Assembly: GCA_026627065.1 (NCBI GenBank)
Contig: JAPNUO010000011.1
Coordinates: 1 to 64,000 of the forward strand
Length of the DNA stretch: 64,000 nt
Direction of reading: 5' to 3'
Source of the DNA: Bacillota bacterium
Lineage (GTDB): Bacteria; Bacillota; Sulfobacillia; Sulfobacillales; Sulfobacillaceae
Positions 53,108-62,681 of this stretch are shown piece by piece. Each line of letters opens with the position of its first letter. Positions within the stretch are counted from its first letter, which is position 1. The position numbers and the translations under genes were made by a program. The notes beneath the pieces are model-generated. The model saw only the letters and a program-made list of their open reading frames with translations. It searched no databases and was not told the origin of the DNA.

Positions 53108-54147
53108 TCTGGGTCCTCCTCCTGAAAAGTTCGGAATAATTCGCTCAAAAACACGAGGCCCAACCCTTGTCCCCAACCCTGAATGCGTTTATGAGGGATC
53201 TTTTTGTAGTCCTCCCGGTGGGGCATGACGGCGGTGCCTGACGACACTCCTGTCAGCACGCCCTCGACAATTCTCCCCTGCAGTCCCGCCCACGCTTTCA
53301 AGGCGTACTCGTGATAGGCATCAGACTTCTCCACGTCGTCAAAAATCAGCATCGCCGCCGCAATGCCCGCGGTCGCTGACGACTCTTCATAAGCTTCCGG
53401 GTCGTCGACAATGGTGCGCCAGAAACCCTCGTCGGTCTGCCACAGTGCTAGGGAATCAAGTTGATCTCGAACCGCGTCGCGAAGATCCATGTATTGCGGA
53501 TACATGGGGGAAAATTCCCGCAAGGCAGCGGCAAAGGTGAGTGCCGCCCAGGCATTGCCCCGTCCCCAGAAGACGGAAGATAGATGATTCTTCTCGGTAT
53601 CGTTCCACCCATGATAGAAAAGATTGGTGCGAGCATCCTGCAACAAGGCTTCGTGCCACTGATATTGGCGCATCGCTTCGTCGAAAAACTCAGCCTCCTG
53701 GGTCTCCCGTGATAGCCTCAGCAAAAAGTAGGCCCCCATGAACAACGTGTCCACCCACGCCTGCCCATGAAATTGGTAGTCCTGGGCCACGGTGTGCTCC
53801 AACACCCCCTCGCCGAATTTGGGAGCCTCGCGTAAGAGATACTGTCCGAGCTCCCGGGCCACCGCTAGATAGTCGGACGATTTCTTGATTTGAGCGAGAC
53901 TCAGAAGCACGTGCCCCATGGCGCAGGTGTTGATGGTCAAGCGTGGGATCCCGCGTGTCAACCGTTTCTGCAGCCAGACGTCGAGATACCCTGTCGCCTG
54001 TTCCGCGTCATCTTGCGGCAAGAGCGGCAGGCTGCAGCAGACGCCGTAAAACGCAACGGCAGCTGGCCAGTCCCACGAAAAATTCATCTGCAGCGTGCGC
54101 CGGACCATCGCCTGCGCCATCGTGATTAGCGTCATCCTCTCCTTCAT
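53104..54147 (-). CDS. Unsaturated rhamnogalacturonyl hydrolase (GH105)
   Basis: 347 residues, (alpha/alpha)6 barrel. FHGQAWVDTLFMGAYFLLRL contains the catalytic Asp and FWGRGNAWAA the substrate loop of YteR/YesR-type enzymes. It removes the unsaturated uronate left by lyases from the non-reducing end, giving the 5-keto-4-deoxyuronate used by KduI. No signal peptide. Start overlaps the lyase stop. Confidence 0.9.
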   Translation of the reverse strand: MKERMTLITMAQAMVRRTLQMNFSWDWPAAVAFYGVCCSLPLLPQDDAEQATGYLDVWLQKRLTRGIPRLTINTCAMGHVLLSLAQIKKSSDYLAVARELGQYLLREAPKFGEGVLEHTVAQDYQFHGQAWVDTLFMGAYFLLRLSRETQEAEFFDEAMRQYQWHEALLQDARTNLFYHGWNDTEKNHLSSVFWGRGNAWAALTFAAALREFSPMYPQYMDLRDAVRDQLDSLALWQTDEGFWRTIVDDPEAYEESSATAGIAAAMLIFDDVEKSDAYHEYALKAWAGLQGRIVEGVLTGVSSGTAVMPHREDYKKIPHKRIQGWGQGLGLVFLSELFRTFQEEDPE

Positions 54148-56762
54148 GGCACCGTCTCCGCCGGAATAAACTCTGGCAGAAAGTCACCAATCAACGCCAG
54201 GCATTCTATGATATTGAGACACCACTGGCTGACGGCGTTGGTGGAGATCCAGGGGATCTCTTCCCACGTCCCCGACGGTGCCACCACCGTTTCCGGCGTC
54301 AGCGGCAGTTTCACGTGATCGATGCGCCCGTCCTGGCCCAGCAGCAACCGCCACGCCCGCTCCGCCAAGGCGGGATCGCCTCCTTTTCGCGCCGCATACG
54401 CTATGATCCGTGCGGCGAACTGCGGTGCCCCCCACTCGCCCTGGCCGATGGTGGCCCCGTAGTGGGCAGTGCGTTCCTCGGGGGGCATCGCGTAGCAGCG
54501 TCCAAACTCCACCAACATGTCCGCCAACGATGTTTCGGGCAGCGCCTCCGCTAACTCCATAAAGACCTCGGCTCCGCCAAACGGTAACACCATGTGATAG
54601 GAATAATTGGCGTCGCCGATGTAGATCAGCTCACTCGTTTTACGGTCGTATTCGAAGACCGGCCCGGAGCATAACCGTGCCGGCGCTTGGGACAAACAAC
54701 GAATCCCAGTCAGGATCTTGTCATAATACCGGCGATTCTCCGTGCGCTCCCATTCTGTGTACCAGTTCGCGCAAAGTGCGATCCAATCCGGCCCCGTTCG
54801 GACATGGGTTTTACCGGGCTCGGCGGGAGGGAAGTACGCGCGCATGGGATCCAGTCGGACTAGCGCGTCGTCGGCATCCCGGACTTCCTGCAAGATTTCC
54901 CCCACGCGGTAGTCTCCGGTGAGATAAAAGTAGATGCGGTGCAATGCCGCCATACTAATTCGCACTTCTTTCGCGCCGCAGCCCCAGTGGACCACGTTAT
55001 GGCGGGACCCCAGTCCCCGATATTCCCCACCGTGGTACATGTCAACTTCCGACGTATGCCGTGTCATGGCCGATGCGAGACGGTACAGGGTGGGGTCGGG
55101 AGTCCTCAAAAAGGCGTACCACAGCCAGAGGTTCGGCACCAGTTCGGTATTCTGCCAGGCGTAGCCCCCCATGTCGTAGCGCCAGACGTGCCGAAACCGG
55201 TCGTAACTGTGCATCACATCCCCGTAGTCCCAGAATCCATACCAGCGCCGCTGTTCAATCTCGCGCTGATAGAATGCCAGCGCCGCTGCCAGTTGATCCT
55301 CGAGGTAGGCCTTGGTAGGCGTCTCCCGGGAAGGCACGCTCCACACCCCAAATACCTCGCATGCCTGATAATACGCCGGCTCGCAGACCAGCAGATAGTC
55401 TTCTTGGGCCGCATGAGCGTCTTGCTTCAAGGTCTCTGTATCGACGTATCCTCGATAGAAGCTCACGATGAGCTCGTCTGTGTTCGCGATCCCGATGGGT
55501 GTACTCCTAAGTTCCTGAAATCCTTCGTAGGCGCTCTCCACATGGGTGCGATCATCATAATGGCGCAGGTCCATAGCCGGCCCTTCAGGATCCCACAGCC
55601 ACACCTGCACGCGGGCGAACTTCTCCGTCGCCCCTAGGACCTTCAAGCATCGAGGATATTTTTGCCAGAAGTCCTTGAGCGCCACCATGACGCCATGGAC
55701 GCCGTCTCCGACATACGCCGCCCCCACCGCCCGTTGTCCATGCCCGCAGGTAATAGACGCGACCCTGTCCTTGGTAGCTTTCTTGATGACATAGTGATCC
55801 GCCGAATCTTGTCTTAAGACGAAGTGATTCCAGATCGCGCCGTCTGCCACGACATCCGCCAGCAGTCCGTCGATACGCACGGATCGCCCTGCCAATTGCT
55901 CTACATAGCGTCCCTCGGCATCACGAAACCGGCTGGTAAACACCGACTGGGGTGACTCCACCAGGTGATAGCGATCCCCAAAGATCCGAACAAAGCGGTT
56001 ATAGGGCTCGCCGCCCAGGGGCACCCCATACTCTAACGCGATCCCTTGGATGAACTCCCTTTGTGGGTCGAGGCTCTCAATCACCAAGGTATGTTGAATT
56101 TTTACCGAATGGGTCCCATTGTAGAGAAAGATCCTTACCACGAACCGCGCGATGTCTCGGTTGCGGTCGCGGTAGGCACCCGAGATCCTCAAAACGGAAA
56201 GCCACGGCCCGTTTTCTTCGATGTCAACACTCTCTACAAGGCCCAGAAGTCGTCGCATCCGGTGCACGGAATCCCCTTCGGTCATCTCCGAATCATCACG
56301 GGCTTCCAGCAACATCATGAGACGAAACTCCTGACACGCGACATTGCCCTCCCAGTTCACAGTCTGAATCAGCGTCTCCCCCTGGCGCGGGATCACGACC
56401 TCCATGCTCTTACCTTGCATACGAATGACGCTCGGCGATTCGTCCAGACGCCATGCATTGTCCGAGGCATTAGGGGGGGCCATATCCTCCACGTGAAGGC
56501 CGTAGTCTATGGCTTCTCCAACACTTCCAGAATCCAGGACGGCGGAATGTCGCGTCCACTTTACGCTGCCGTCCGGCCAGAAAGCCAGCGGGGTACTCTG
56601 GATCGCCGTCATGGAGTCACCGACACGCATAGCAACTCTTCCCAGATCCTCCCTATGGAGGGCGCCCCGTGGCCACGGCACCCCCCACGTCACCCCCCGT
56701 TCTTTACGAGGTACAGCGCCCAACCAGCGCAGCTTCGGCATTTCCAATTCATCCTTTGGCAT
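54144..56762 (-). CDS. Exo-rhamnogalacturonan lyase-like protein (YetA/PL26 type)
   Basis: 872 residues. The family begins with a beta-rich domain (VTWGVPWPRGAL; PLAFWPDGSVKWTRHSAVL), as in YetA and PcRGLX proteins. The central and C-terminal parts are helical (WRYDMGGYAWQNTELVPNLW, HRIYFYLTGDYRVGEI), consistent with the (alpha/alpha) barrel. Cytoplasmic: no signal peptide. In B. subtilis yetA lies with yes/lpl pectin genes. It would release disaccharides that GH105 splits. Confidence 0.75.
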   Translation of the reverse strand: MPKDELEMPKLRWLGAVPRKERGVTWGVPWPRGALHREDLGRVAMRVGDSMTAIQSTPLAFWPDGSVKWTRHSAVLDSGSVGEAIDYGLHVEDMAPPNASDNAWRLDESPSVIRMQGKSMEVVIPRQGETLIQTVNWEGNVACQEFRLMMLLEARDDSEMTEGDSVHRMRRLLGLVESVDIEENGPWLSVLRISGAYRDRNRDIARFVVRIFLYNGTHSVKIQHTLVIESLDPQREFIQGIALEYGVPLGGEPYNRFVRIFGDRYHLVESPQSVFTSRFRDAEGRYVEQLAGRSVRIDGLLADVVADGAIWNHFVLRQDSADHYVIKKATKDRVASITCGHGQRAVGAAYVGDGVHGVMVALKDFWQKYPRCLKVLGATEKFARVQVWLWDPEGPAMDLRHYDDRTHVESAYEGFQELRSTPIGIANTDELIVSFYRGYVDTETLKQDAHAAQEDYLLVCEPAYYQACEVFGVWSVPSRETPTKAYLEDQLAAALAFYQREIEQRRWYGFWDYGDVMHSYDRFRHVWRYDMGGYAWQNTELVPNLWLWYAFLRTPDPTLYRLASAMTRHTSEVDMYHGGEYRGLGSRHNVVHWGCGAKEVRISMAALHRIYFYLTGDYRVGEILQEVRDADDALVRLDPMRAYFPPAEPGKTHVRTGPDWIALCANWYTEWERTENRRYYDKILTGIRCLSQAPARLCSGPVFEYDRKTSELIYIGDANYSYHMVLPFGGAEVFMELAEALPETSLADMLVEFGRCYAMPPEERTAHYGATIGQGEWGAPQFAARIIAYAARKGGDPALAERAWRLLLGQDGRIDHVKLPLTPETVVAPSGTWEEIPWISTNAVSQWCLNIIECLALIGDFLPEFIPAETVP

Positions 56763-56769
56763 AAGATTT

Positions 56770-57651
56770 CTAGCGCGAGAGACCAGTCAAATTAATTCCC
56801 TCAATGAGCCAGCCTTGGACAAAGAAGAAGCCAATGATGACGGGCAACATGGAAATAATCGACATGGCCATCGTCAACTGGTTGGCCCATCCAGAATAGC
56901 TGGCTTGAGACAGGGCATACAGCCCCAAAGTAAAGGTTAGTTTTTTAATCGACGTCAAATAAACCAATGGCAACATAAAATCCGACCATGTCCCGACGAT
57001 CGCTCCCCACGCGACTACGGCCAACGCCGGTTTCATACTTGGCAGCATAATGCGGTAGAACAAACCAAAACGGGATGCGCCGTCTATTCGAGCAGCGGCT
57101 TCAAGTTCCTGAGGAATGCCCAGCATAAATTGGCGCAACAAGAAGATATTGTAGCCTCCCCCGCCAAAGAACGCAGGCACGATTAACGGATAATAGGTGT
57201 CAAGCCACCCGAGATGTTTCATAATTAAATACAACGGAATGAGAGTGACCGTCGATGGCAGCATTAAAGTAGCCATTACCGCCATAAAGATGACATTCCT
57301 CCCCCAAAACCGAATGCGCGCAAAGCCATAGGCGCACAAGGCCGATGTAAGTACCGTGCCCAACGTTACAAAAAACACAAGAACTACCGAGTGCCACAAA
57401 TATAGCCCAAAGGGCATTGTCTTCCAGGCAACAATAAAATTGTGCCACTGAGGAATTTTGGGCCACCAGGTCAATGGCAAAGAATACTGTTCGGTGGTTG
57501 TTTGCAGGGCGGATGACAGGATCCAGAAAAACGGGAATACAAAAGGAACCGCAAGAATGACCAATCCCAAAAACGCTAACGCGGGAATGAGATAACGACC
57601 CAAGGGTTTTTTGCGCTTTTGTATCGACATAGTTTGACCTACCGTAGCCAC
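56770..57651 (-). CDS. ABC sugar permease, MalG type (island 2)
   Basis: 293 residues with six membrane helices; EAA loop IPQELEAAARIDGASRFGLF. GTG 57651 directly follows the preceding stop; ATG 57630 is an alternative start. Paralogue of the island 1 permease. Base composition here (56.8-61.3 kb) is less GC-rich than the glycosidase genes. Confidence 0.9.
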   Translation of the reverse strand: MATVGQTMSIQKRKKPLGRYLIPALAFLGLVILAVPFVFPFFWILSSALQTTTEQYSLPLTWWPKIPQWHNFIVAWKTMPFGLYLWHSVVLVFFVTLGTVLTSALCAYGFARIRFWGRNVIFMAVMATLMLPSTVTLIPLYLIMKHLGWLDTYYPLIVPAFFGGGGYNIFLLRQFMLGIPQELEAAARIDGASRFGLFYRIMLPSMKPALAVVAWGAIVGTWSDFMLPLVYLTSIKKLTFTLGLYALSQASYSGWANQLTMAMSIISMLPVIIGFFFVQGWLIEGINLTGLSR

Positions 57652-58632
57652 TTACTCCACTTCCCCTCTATAAATTACCCATCTACCGCTGGTGAGGAAT
57701 AACACCAAGCTGAAAACAAACGTAATCGCAAACAAAACCCATGCTGCCGCGGAGGCAAACCCCATTTGGAAGTAGGAGAAAGCATGCCGGTAAATGTAAA
57801 CATTGATCAAGTCCAAAGCACCCAATGGTGATCCCGTGACTCCTCCAAGCACAAAACTGGTCGTAAATGTTTGAAACGCACCGATCATCCCCATAATCAT
57901 GTTAAAAAAGATCGTTGGCGTAATCAGCGGAATGGTAATAAGCAGAAACCGCTTCCAAGACGACGCGCCGTCAACACGAGCCGCCTCATAGAGCTCCACA
58001 GGCACACTTTTCAGTCCGGCCAGCCATATCAGCATGCTACCGCCAGCACTCCACAACCCCATCACAATGAAGGAAAACATCGCCGTTGACGGTTCAGTAA
58101 AGAATGGAAACGGCGTTTTTACCAGATGCAAGGATAGCAAGATCGAGTTTACGACGCCATATTGGGACGCAGAAAACATGTCATTCCAGAGCAGTGTTCC
58201 CGCGACGGGCGGAACCACTACCGGCAAATAAAAGAGCGTTCGAAAGACTCGCATTCCCAGTACCCGTTGATTCAAAAGCACCGCAATCACGAGACCTACT
58301 AAAAGGTTGAGCGGAACCGAGATAAAGACATAGATAAAGGTAACCTGTAGCGACTGAATAAAGGTTGGACTTTGAAACAATGTCTTATAATTCTCAAGAC
58401 CTATAAAATGATAAGAGCCAATAATAGAGTTATTCGTAAACGAATAATACAGCGACAAAACCATAGGAATTAATACCCAAAACAAGATGCCCAAGATTAC
58501 GGGCAAGACAAAGAGATAACCCGCAATCAAATCTTGTCTTTTAGCAACACTAAAGAGGCGACTAGGCTTGTTACTTGGCGATAGACCCGCACCCGTCGCG
58601 AGTTTTTCCGCTGTGCTCGCTCGACTTACCAT
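57652..58632 (-). CDS. ABC sugar permease, MalF type (island 2)
   Basis: 326 residues; EAA loop VPVELYEAARVDGASSWKRF. ATG 58632 has GGAGGGAAACAAC upstream. Transports pectin-derived oligosaccharides together with the permease at 56770 and the lipoprotein at 59537. No ATPase gene is nearby. Confidence 0.9.
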   Translation of the reverse strand: MVSRASTAEKLATGAGLSPSNKPSRLFSVAKRQDLIAGYLFVLPVILGILFWVLIPMVLSLYYSFTNNSIIGSYHFIGLENYKTLFQSPTFIQSLQVTFIYVFISVPLNLLVGLVIAVLLNQRVLGMRVFRTLFYLPVVVPPVAGTLLWNDMFSASQYGVVNSILLSLHLVKTPFPFFTEPSTAMFSFIVMGLWSAGGSMLIWLAGLKSVPVELYEAARVDGASSWKRFLLITIPLITPTIFFNMIMGMIGAFQTFTTSFVLGGVTGSPLGALDLINVYIYRHAFSYFQMGFASAAAWVLFAITFVFSLVLFLTSGRWVIYRGEVE

Positions 58633-58659
58633 TCGTTGTTTCCCTCCTCCGAAACAGCT

Positions 58660-59489
58660 TCAAATATCGCCGGGAGAGATTGTCGACATATTGTTATAGT
58701 CGTAGTTTTCTCCTCCCATCACCCAGACAAATGAATAGCGGTCGATTCCCACTCCCGCATGGATTGACCAAGGACGGGAAAGAATTGCTTCTTCTTCATT
58801 GCCGATGACTCGTGCGCGATTCTCCTTTGGGTACCCCATAAATGAAATATCCGTCCTCCCTCTGGCAAATCAAAATAAAAATACTTCGATGCGCCTTTCG
58901 TGAATATGCGGAAGCCTGATATTCCATACGCTTCCGGCCTGAAGAGATGTCAAACCCATGACCACCTGATCGCTCCGGATCCCCGTCATTATGAATGAAT
59001 CGATACAACACTCGCTCGTTCGTTTTCAATTTGTCTCCTACCCGTACACCGTCTGGCTCATCACGGGAGATAACTGCCGTGGGATATCGCCCTCCACCAG
59101 GATCGACACAAGGTAACATTTCGCCAAATTGCTAAGATTTTCACTGTGGAACTCGACCGAGGGATTCTCAGGCCCCACATAAAGGCAATCAAGAGGATCG
59201 AGGCGATGTCGTTCTTCCCTAAAATCAACAGTCCCCTCTCCACCCACGTTGACGATCCCTATTTCCCGTCGTTGCCAAAAATAGCTGGAGCAACGGTGCC
59301 ACCACCCTCAGAAAGGCAGCTGTCACTAGTAGGTATTACTTCCCCCACGGCCATTCGATCAACAAAATGAAAATAATAAACTTGTGTTTGTCCGGCCTTA
59401 TTAAAGGCCGGACAAACAAAGCACTCGCGAAGCTCCGCCGACGAACACCGTTCCACATCTGCCGAATTCACCGAATAAATCGTCTTCAC
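58660..59489 (-). pseudogene. kduI: Second kduI copy, inactivated by several frameshifts
   Basis: Starts like a normal KduI (GTG 59489, KTIYSVNSADVERCSSAELR, GGAGAAGG upstream). It breaks after about 70 codons, then continues in other frames: DPLDCLYVGPENPSVEFHSE, NERVLYRFIHN, and finally SIHAGVGIDRYSFVWVMGGE to a stop at 58660. All parts of the protein are present in order, so only small indels have occurred; at least three frame changes are needed. Recent decay is likely, since identity to the intact copy at 44687 is still evident. It lies inside the ABC operon between the lipoprotein and permease genes. Confidence 0.9.
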
Positions 59490-59536
59490 TTGCCTTCTCC
59501 TAGCAGAATTACAGGTTTTCGAGACTATCGCACGAC

Positions 59537-60886
59537 CTACTGCCCTTGTGCCAACAATGCATTCATTTGGGCATTCAAGGTCTGCATCGCTTGAGAAACA
59601 CTGCTCTTGCCCAGAGACATCGCTTCGAACGCGTTATTGATGTCGGTGTTCATGGGACCGGGGTTAGCAATATTATCGTTCGGAGCCGTAATGTCATATT
59701 GGTCGTATGCAACAAACGCCTGCGTGTTCAACTTGTAACCAACGCGAGGATAATTCTGCCAGAAACTGCTGTGAGCGAGGTCCTTCCGAATGGGCACCGA
59801 TCCGTCGATGGACGATACCGCCTCTTCCCCTTGCTTGCTTAACAAGAACATCATAAGGGCCGCCGAAGCCTGCGCTTGTGCTCCCTTCGCATCCGTTGTG
59901 ACTGCATAGCCAGCCATCCCTGAGCCAATGGCAGGGTGAGGCAGCAGAGGAAAATTCACAAAATTAGGATCGAAGGAGAAAATCCATTTCGTCGCCGATG
60001 CGTTGACTTGTCCCGGCAATTGTCCATGAACAATGAAGTCCATCGCCGCATGACCACTTTCAAACGGATCAGACGGAAGGTTGGCAAACCACGAGGTGTA
60101 GTTCTTGGCAAAGCTCATAAATTCGCTCATCGCCTTAACGGTAGCAGGACTATCCATCTCCGCTTGCTTTCCATTCGGGGAGAAGATATGTCCCCCGAGC
60201 CCTTCAATGAACGGAACCCAAATCGCCCACTCGGTATCGGTTAAAGAATCGCCCACCGCGTAATATTGTGTATTGCCTACCTTGCGAGTCAGTAACTTGC
60301 AGTCCTTGAGAAATGTCTGCCATGTCCACCCCATTTTCGGCAGAGGTACGTGGAATTTCTTAAAGAGCTGGGGGTTGTACTCGACGACGATTTGGTCAAA
60401 GCCCCTCGGGATGACGTATTGATCACCGTTATATTGCCCCAACTTGAGGATGGCCTCGTTGAATTGGGAGTCTTTATATCCGTAGGCGTTCATGTACGGC
60501 TGAAGGTTCATTAACATACCATGAGAAGCCTGATATTGCACATGCACATCGGCTGTCCGAATGATATCGGGTAGGGTCCCGGCTGCAGCTGCCGCAAGTT
60601 CAGATTCGGTACTATTGACCACCGTTGTTTGAACGACCTTAACAGTAATATTGTGATGCAGCTTTTCAAAAGCTTTAGCGATAGCGTCAGCAATCGCTAC
60701 GTCGTTGGATGTCGGAGGAACTCCCAGCGTTACCGTCACATGTCCTTTGGGCAACTGCGTCAATTTATTGGAAGCTTTAGAAACTCTAGCACTCAGAACA
60801 CTATTCGTTCCACATCCAGCTAATGCCGAGACCAAAAGAGCCACCGATGCAATCGACAATAACCGTTTGGTGCCGACAGCACTCAT
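59537..60886 (-). CDS. ABC sugar-binding lipoprotein (island 2)
   Basis: 449 residues; lipoprotein signal SIASVALLVSALAGC, then a CUT1 binding-protein fold (AIADAIAKAFEKLHHNITVKV; GTLPDIIRTADVHVQYQA). GGAGGAGAAC precedes ATG 60886. First gene of the island 2 operon, divergent from the dehydrogenase gene. The two share an operator-rich intergenic region. Confidence 0.92.
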   Translation of the reverse strand: MSAVGTKRLLSIASVALLVSALAGCGTNSVLSARVSKASNKLTQLPKGHVTVTLGVPPTSNDVAIADAIAKAFEKLHHNITVKVVQTTVVNSTESELAAAAAGTLPDIIRTADVHVQYQASHGMLMNLQPYMNAYGYKDSQFNEAILKLGQYNGDQYVIPRGFDQIVVEYNPQLFKKFHVPLPKMGWTWQTFLKDCKLLTRKVGNTQYYAVGDSLTDTEWAIWVPFIEGLGGHIFSPNGKQAEMDSPATVKAMSEFMSFAKNYTSWFANLPSDPFESGHAAMDFIVHGQLPGQVNASATKWIFSFDPNFVNFPLLPHPAIGSGMAGYAVTTDAKGAQAQASAALMMFLLSKQGEEAVSSIDGSVPIRKDLAHSSFWQNYPRVGYKLNTQAFVAYDQYDITAPNDNIANPGPMNTDINNAFEAMSLGKSSVSQAMQTLNAQMNALLAQGQ

Positions 60887-61090
60887 TAAAAGTTCTCCTC
60901 CTCAGAAACTTAATTTCGCATTACGTTCCCACACGCGAACCAGGGTTCCGATCTTGGATATTTGGTTTGACCCGCAAATCGATTCCCCATTAATTCAGAC
61001 AAAAACCAACGACGTTCTATATCTAGCAACGACGCCTGGCCGGCGGGGTGTAACTACGCCACAATTTTATCTTCTTGTTGGAAGATTTTC

Positions 61091-61107
61091 AATACCAACG
61101 GTGGCAT
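61091..61107. promoter_or_regulatory. LacI-type operator candidate A of island 2
   Basis: AATACCAACGGTGGCAT; its inverse, with two or three differences, recurs at 61216. The core CCAACGGTGG is a pseudo-palindrome of LacI-operator size. Confidence 0.5.
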
Positions 61108-61192
61108 TTTTATTTGGTATAAAGATACCTCTCAACAACTCGCGAAAGACTATCGACAATCTACGTTGATCGATTGGCGCATTCTTTGTTTT

Positions 61193-61198
61193 TATAAT
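61193..61198 (+). promoter_or_regulatory. -10 element of the dehydrogenase gene
   Basis: TATAAT, 99 nt before ATG 61297. No -35 with standard spacing; TTGATC at 61166 is too far. Operator B starts 18 nt downstream, where bound repressor would block initiation. Confidence 0.5.
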
Positions 61199-61215
61199 AT
61201 CTATGGCACGAATGG

Positions 61216-61232
61216 ATACCACCGTTGTTATT
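61216..61232. promoter_or_regulatory. LacI-type operator candidate B of island 2
   Basis: ATACCACCGTTGTTATT, the inverted counterpart of the site at 61091, placed just downstream of the TATAAT. Confidence 0.5.
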
Positions 61233-61296
61233 CCAAGGCCTACGTGCTATTTTGGTTTTTGATAAATCTGTCAACAAAGCGCTTGGAGGAAATACT

Positions 61297-62616
61297 ATGG
61301 TAAAAAACTATTGCATTGTCGGAACAGGTTCTCGAGGCATTTCCATGTACGGCGAATCTATTGTGCATCATTACAGCGATGTAGCCCGTCTCACTGGACT
61401 TTGTGACGTTAACGCAGGTCGCGTGGCGTACGCCCAAAGGAGATTGGGAGGGGATATTCCAACCTTCACAAACTTTCAGGAGATGTTGAACTCAGTAGAA
61501 TGCGACACGGTCATTGTGACCACCAAGGATGCCGACCACGATCATTACATTGTCGACGCCCTACAACACGGAAAAGATGTCATCACCGAAAAACCCCTTA
61601 CCACCACCGCCGAAAAGGCCAACCGCATTCTTCGCGCTGAGAAAGACACCGGCCGGAGAGTCCGCGTCGCCTTTAACTATCGTTATGCACCTTATAAGAC
61701 AGAAGTCAAGCGATTGCTCAAAGAAGGCATCGTCGGTACGGTTCACTCTGTGGAATTTCGGTGGTTCTTAGACACGGTTCATGGCGCCGATTACTTTCGT
61801 CGTTGGCATGCCAAAAAAGCCAATTCAGGCGGGTTATTTGTTCACAAGGCCACTCACCACTTTGACCTCATCAACTGGTGGCTAGACTTAGAGCCGGAAG
61901 AAGTGGTTGCAATAGGCTCCCGACAATATTACATCCCAGAAAGAATGTCAGGTCACGGAGAGCGGTGCTCCACCTGCACGATTACTGATCGCTGCCCATT
62001 CTACCTCGATCTCGCCAACACCCCAAACTTGCGGGAGCTATACCTTGACCATGAAGAATACGATCACTATTGGCGCGACGGCTGCGTGTTTTCCGAAGAC
62101 ATTGATATCGAAGACACCATGTCCGCTCTTATTCGCTATCCGAATGGAATCCATGTCACCTACGCGCTCACCGCTGCCACGCCTTTTGAAGGCTGGTGGG
62201 TGGCGTTTAATGGTTCCCGTGGGCGTCTAGAAGCCTTTGAACCGGAAGCCATGGTCCCCAATGGAGAACTTCCGAACTTCTCCGAACGCTCGCATCGTCC
62301 GGGGCGTCAAGCGGTCGATTGGCGTTTCGTCGAAGAAGGTCATGTTCCAGAGTTCCATGCTTTGACTCTGCGCTTCTATCCGTTATTTGGAGGAGTTCAG
62401 ACGTTCTCTGTGAAACGGGGAGAAGGATCTCACGGCGGCGGAGACAAACGGTTGCAAGACGATCTCTTCCGCGGCGTGAATGACGATCCTTTAAATCATG
62501 CGGCCGACAGTCGGGCTGGGGCCATGGCCATGTTGATTGGAGCCGCTGCGAATCGCTCAATGGCTGAACGCCGCTTTGTCAAGATTCGCGAACTTCTCGA
62601 CCCCGATCTCCTTTAA
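61297..62616 (+). CDS. Gfo/Idh/MocA family dehydrogenase (island 2)
   Basis: 439 residues from ATG 61297 with TTGGAGGA upstream. CIVGTGSRGISMYG is the NAD(P) loop, DVITEKPLTTTAEKA the EKP motif, FVHKATHHFDLINWWLD the His region. It shares with its paralogue at 30733 an insert with ERCSTCTITDRC and the WRDGCVFS Cys. Divergent from the ABC operon. With KduI present and no KduD in the window, it may reduce the keto-deoxyuronate; this is inference. Confidence 0.87.
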   Translation: MVKNYCIVGTGSRGISMYGESIVHHYSDVARLTGLCDVNAGRVAYAQRRLGGDIPTFTNFQEMLNSVECDTVIVTTKDADHDHYIVDALQHGKDVITEKPLTTTAEKANRILRAEKDTGRRVRVAFNYRYAPYKTEVKRLLKEGIVGTVHSVEFRWFLDTVHGADYFRRWHAKKANSGGLFVHKATHHFDLINWWLDLEPEEVVAIGSRQYYIPERMSGHGERCSTCTITDRCPFYLDLANTPNLRELYLDHEEYDHYWRDGCVFSEDIDIEDTMSALIRYPNGIHVTYALTAATPFEGWWVAFNGSRGRLEAFEPEAMVPNGELPNFSERSHRPGRQAVDWRFVEEGHVPEFHALTLRFYPLFGGVQTFSVKRGEGSHGGGDKRLQDDLFRGVNDDPLNHAADSRAGAMAMLIGAAANRSMAERRFVKIRELLDPDLL

Positions 62617-62653
62617 TTTAATTTCATCGCCAACGTGCAACGCCATTCCCTAC

Positions 62654-62681
62654 GAGGATGCGGGCATGTACCCGCATCCTC
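62654..62681 (+). terminator. Hairpin after the island 2 dehydrogenase
   Basis: GAGGATGCGGG (62654-62664) and CCCGCATCCTC (62671-62681) form a perfect 11-bp stem with a 6-nt loop, 38 nt after the stop. The T-tail is weak, so termination may be partial. Confidence 0.65.

Larger units (their letters stand above)
60887..61296. other. Divergent regulatory region of island 2
   Basis: About 410 nt, AT-rich, between the lipoprotein gene and the dehydrogenase gene. Contains two copies of an AATAMCAACGGTGGYAT motif in opposite orientation and a TATAAT at 61193-61198 on the plus strand. Probably holds promoters for both directions. No ORF with support. Confidence 0.6.
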
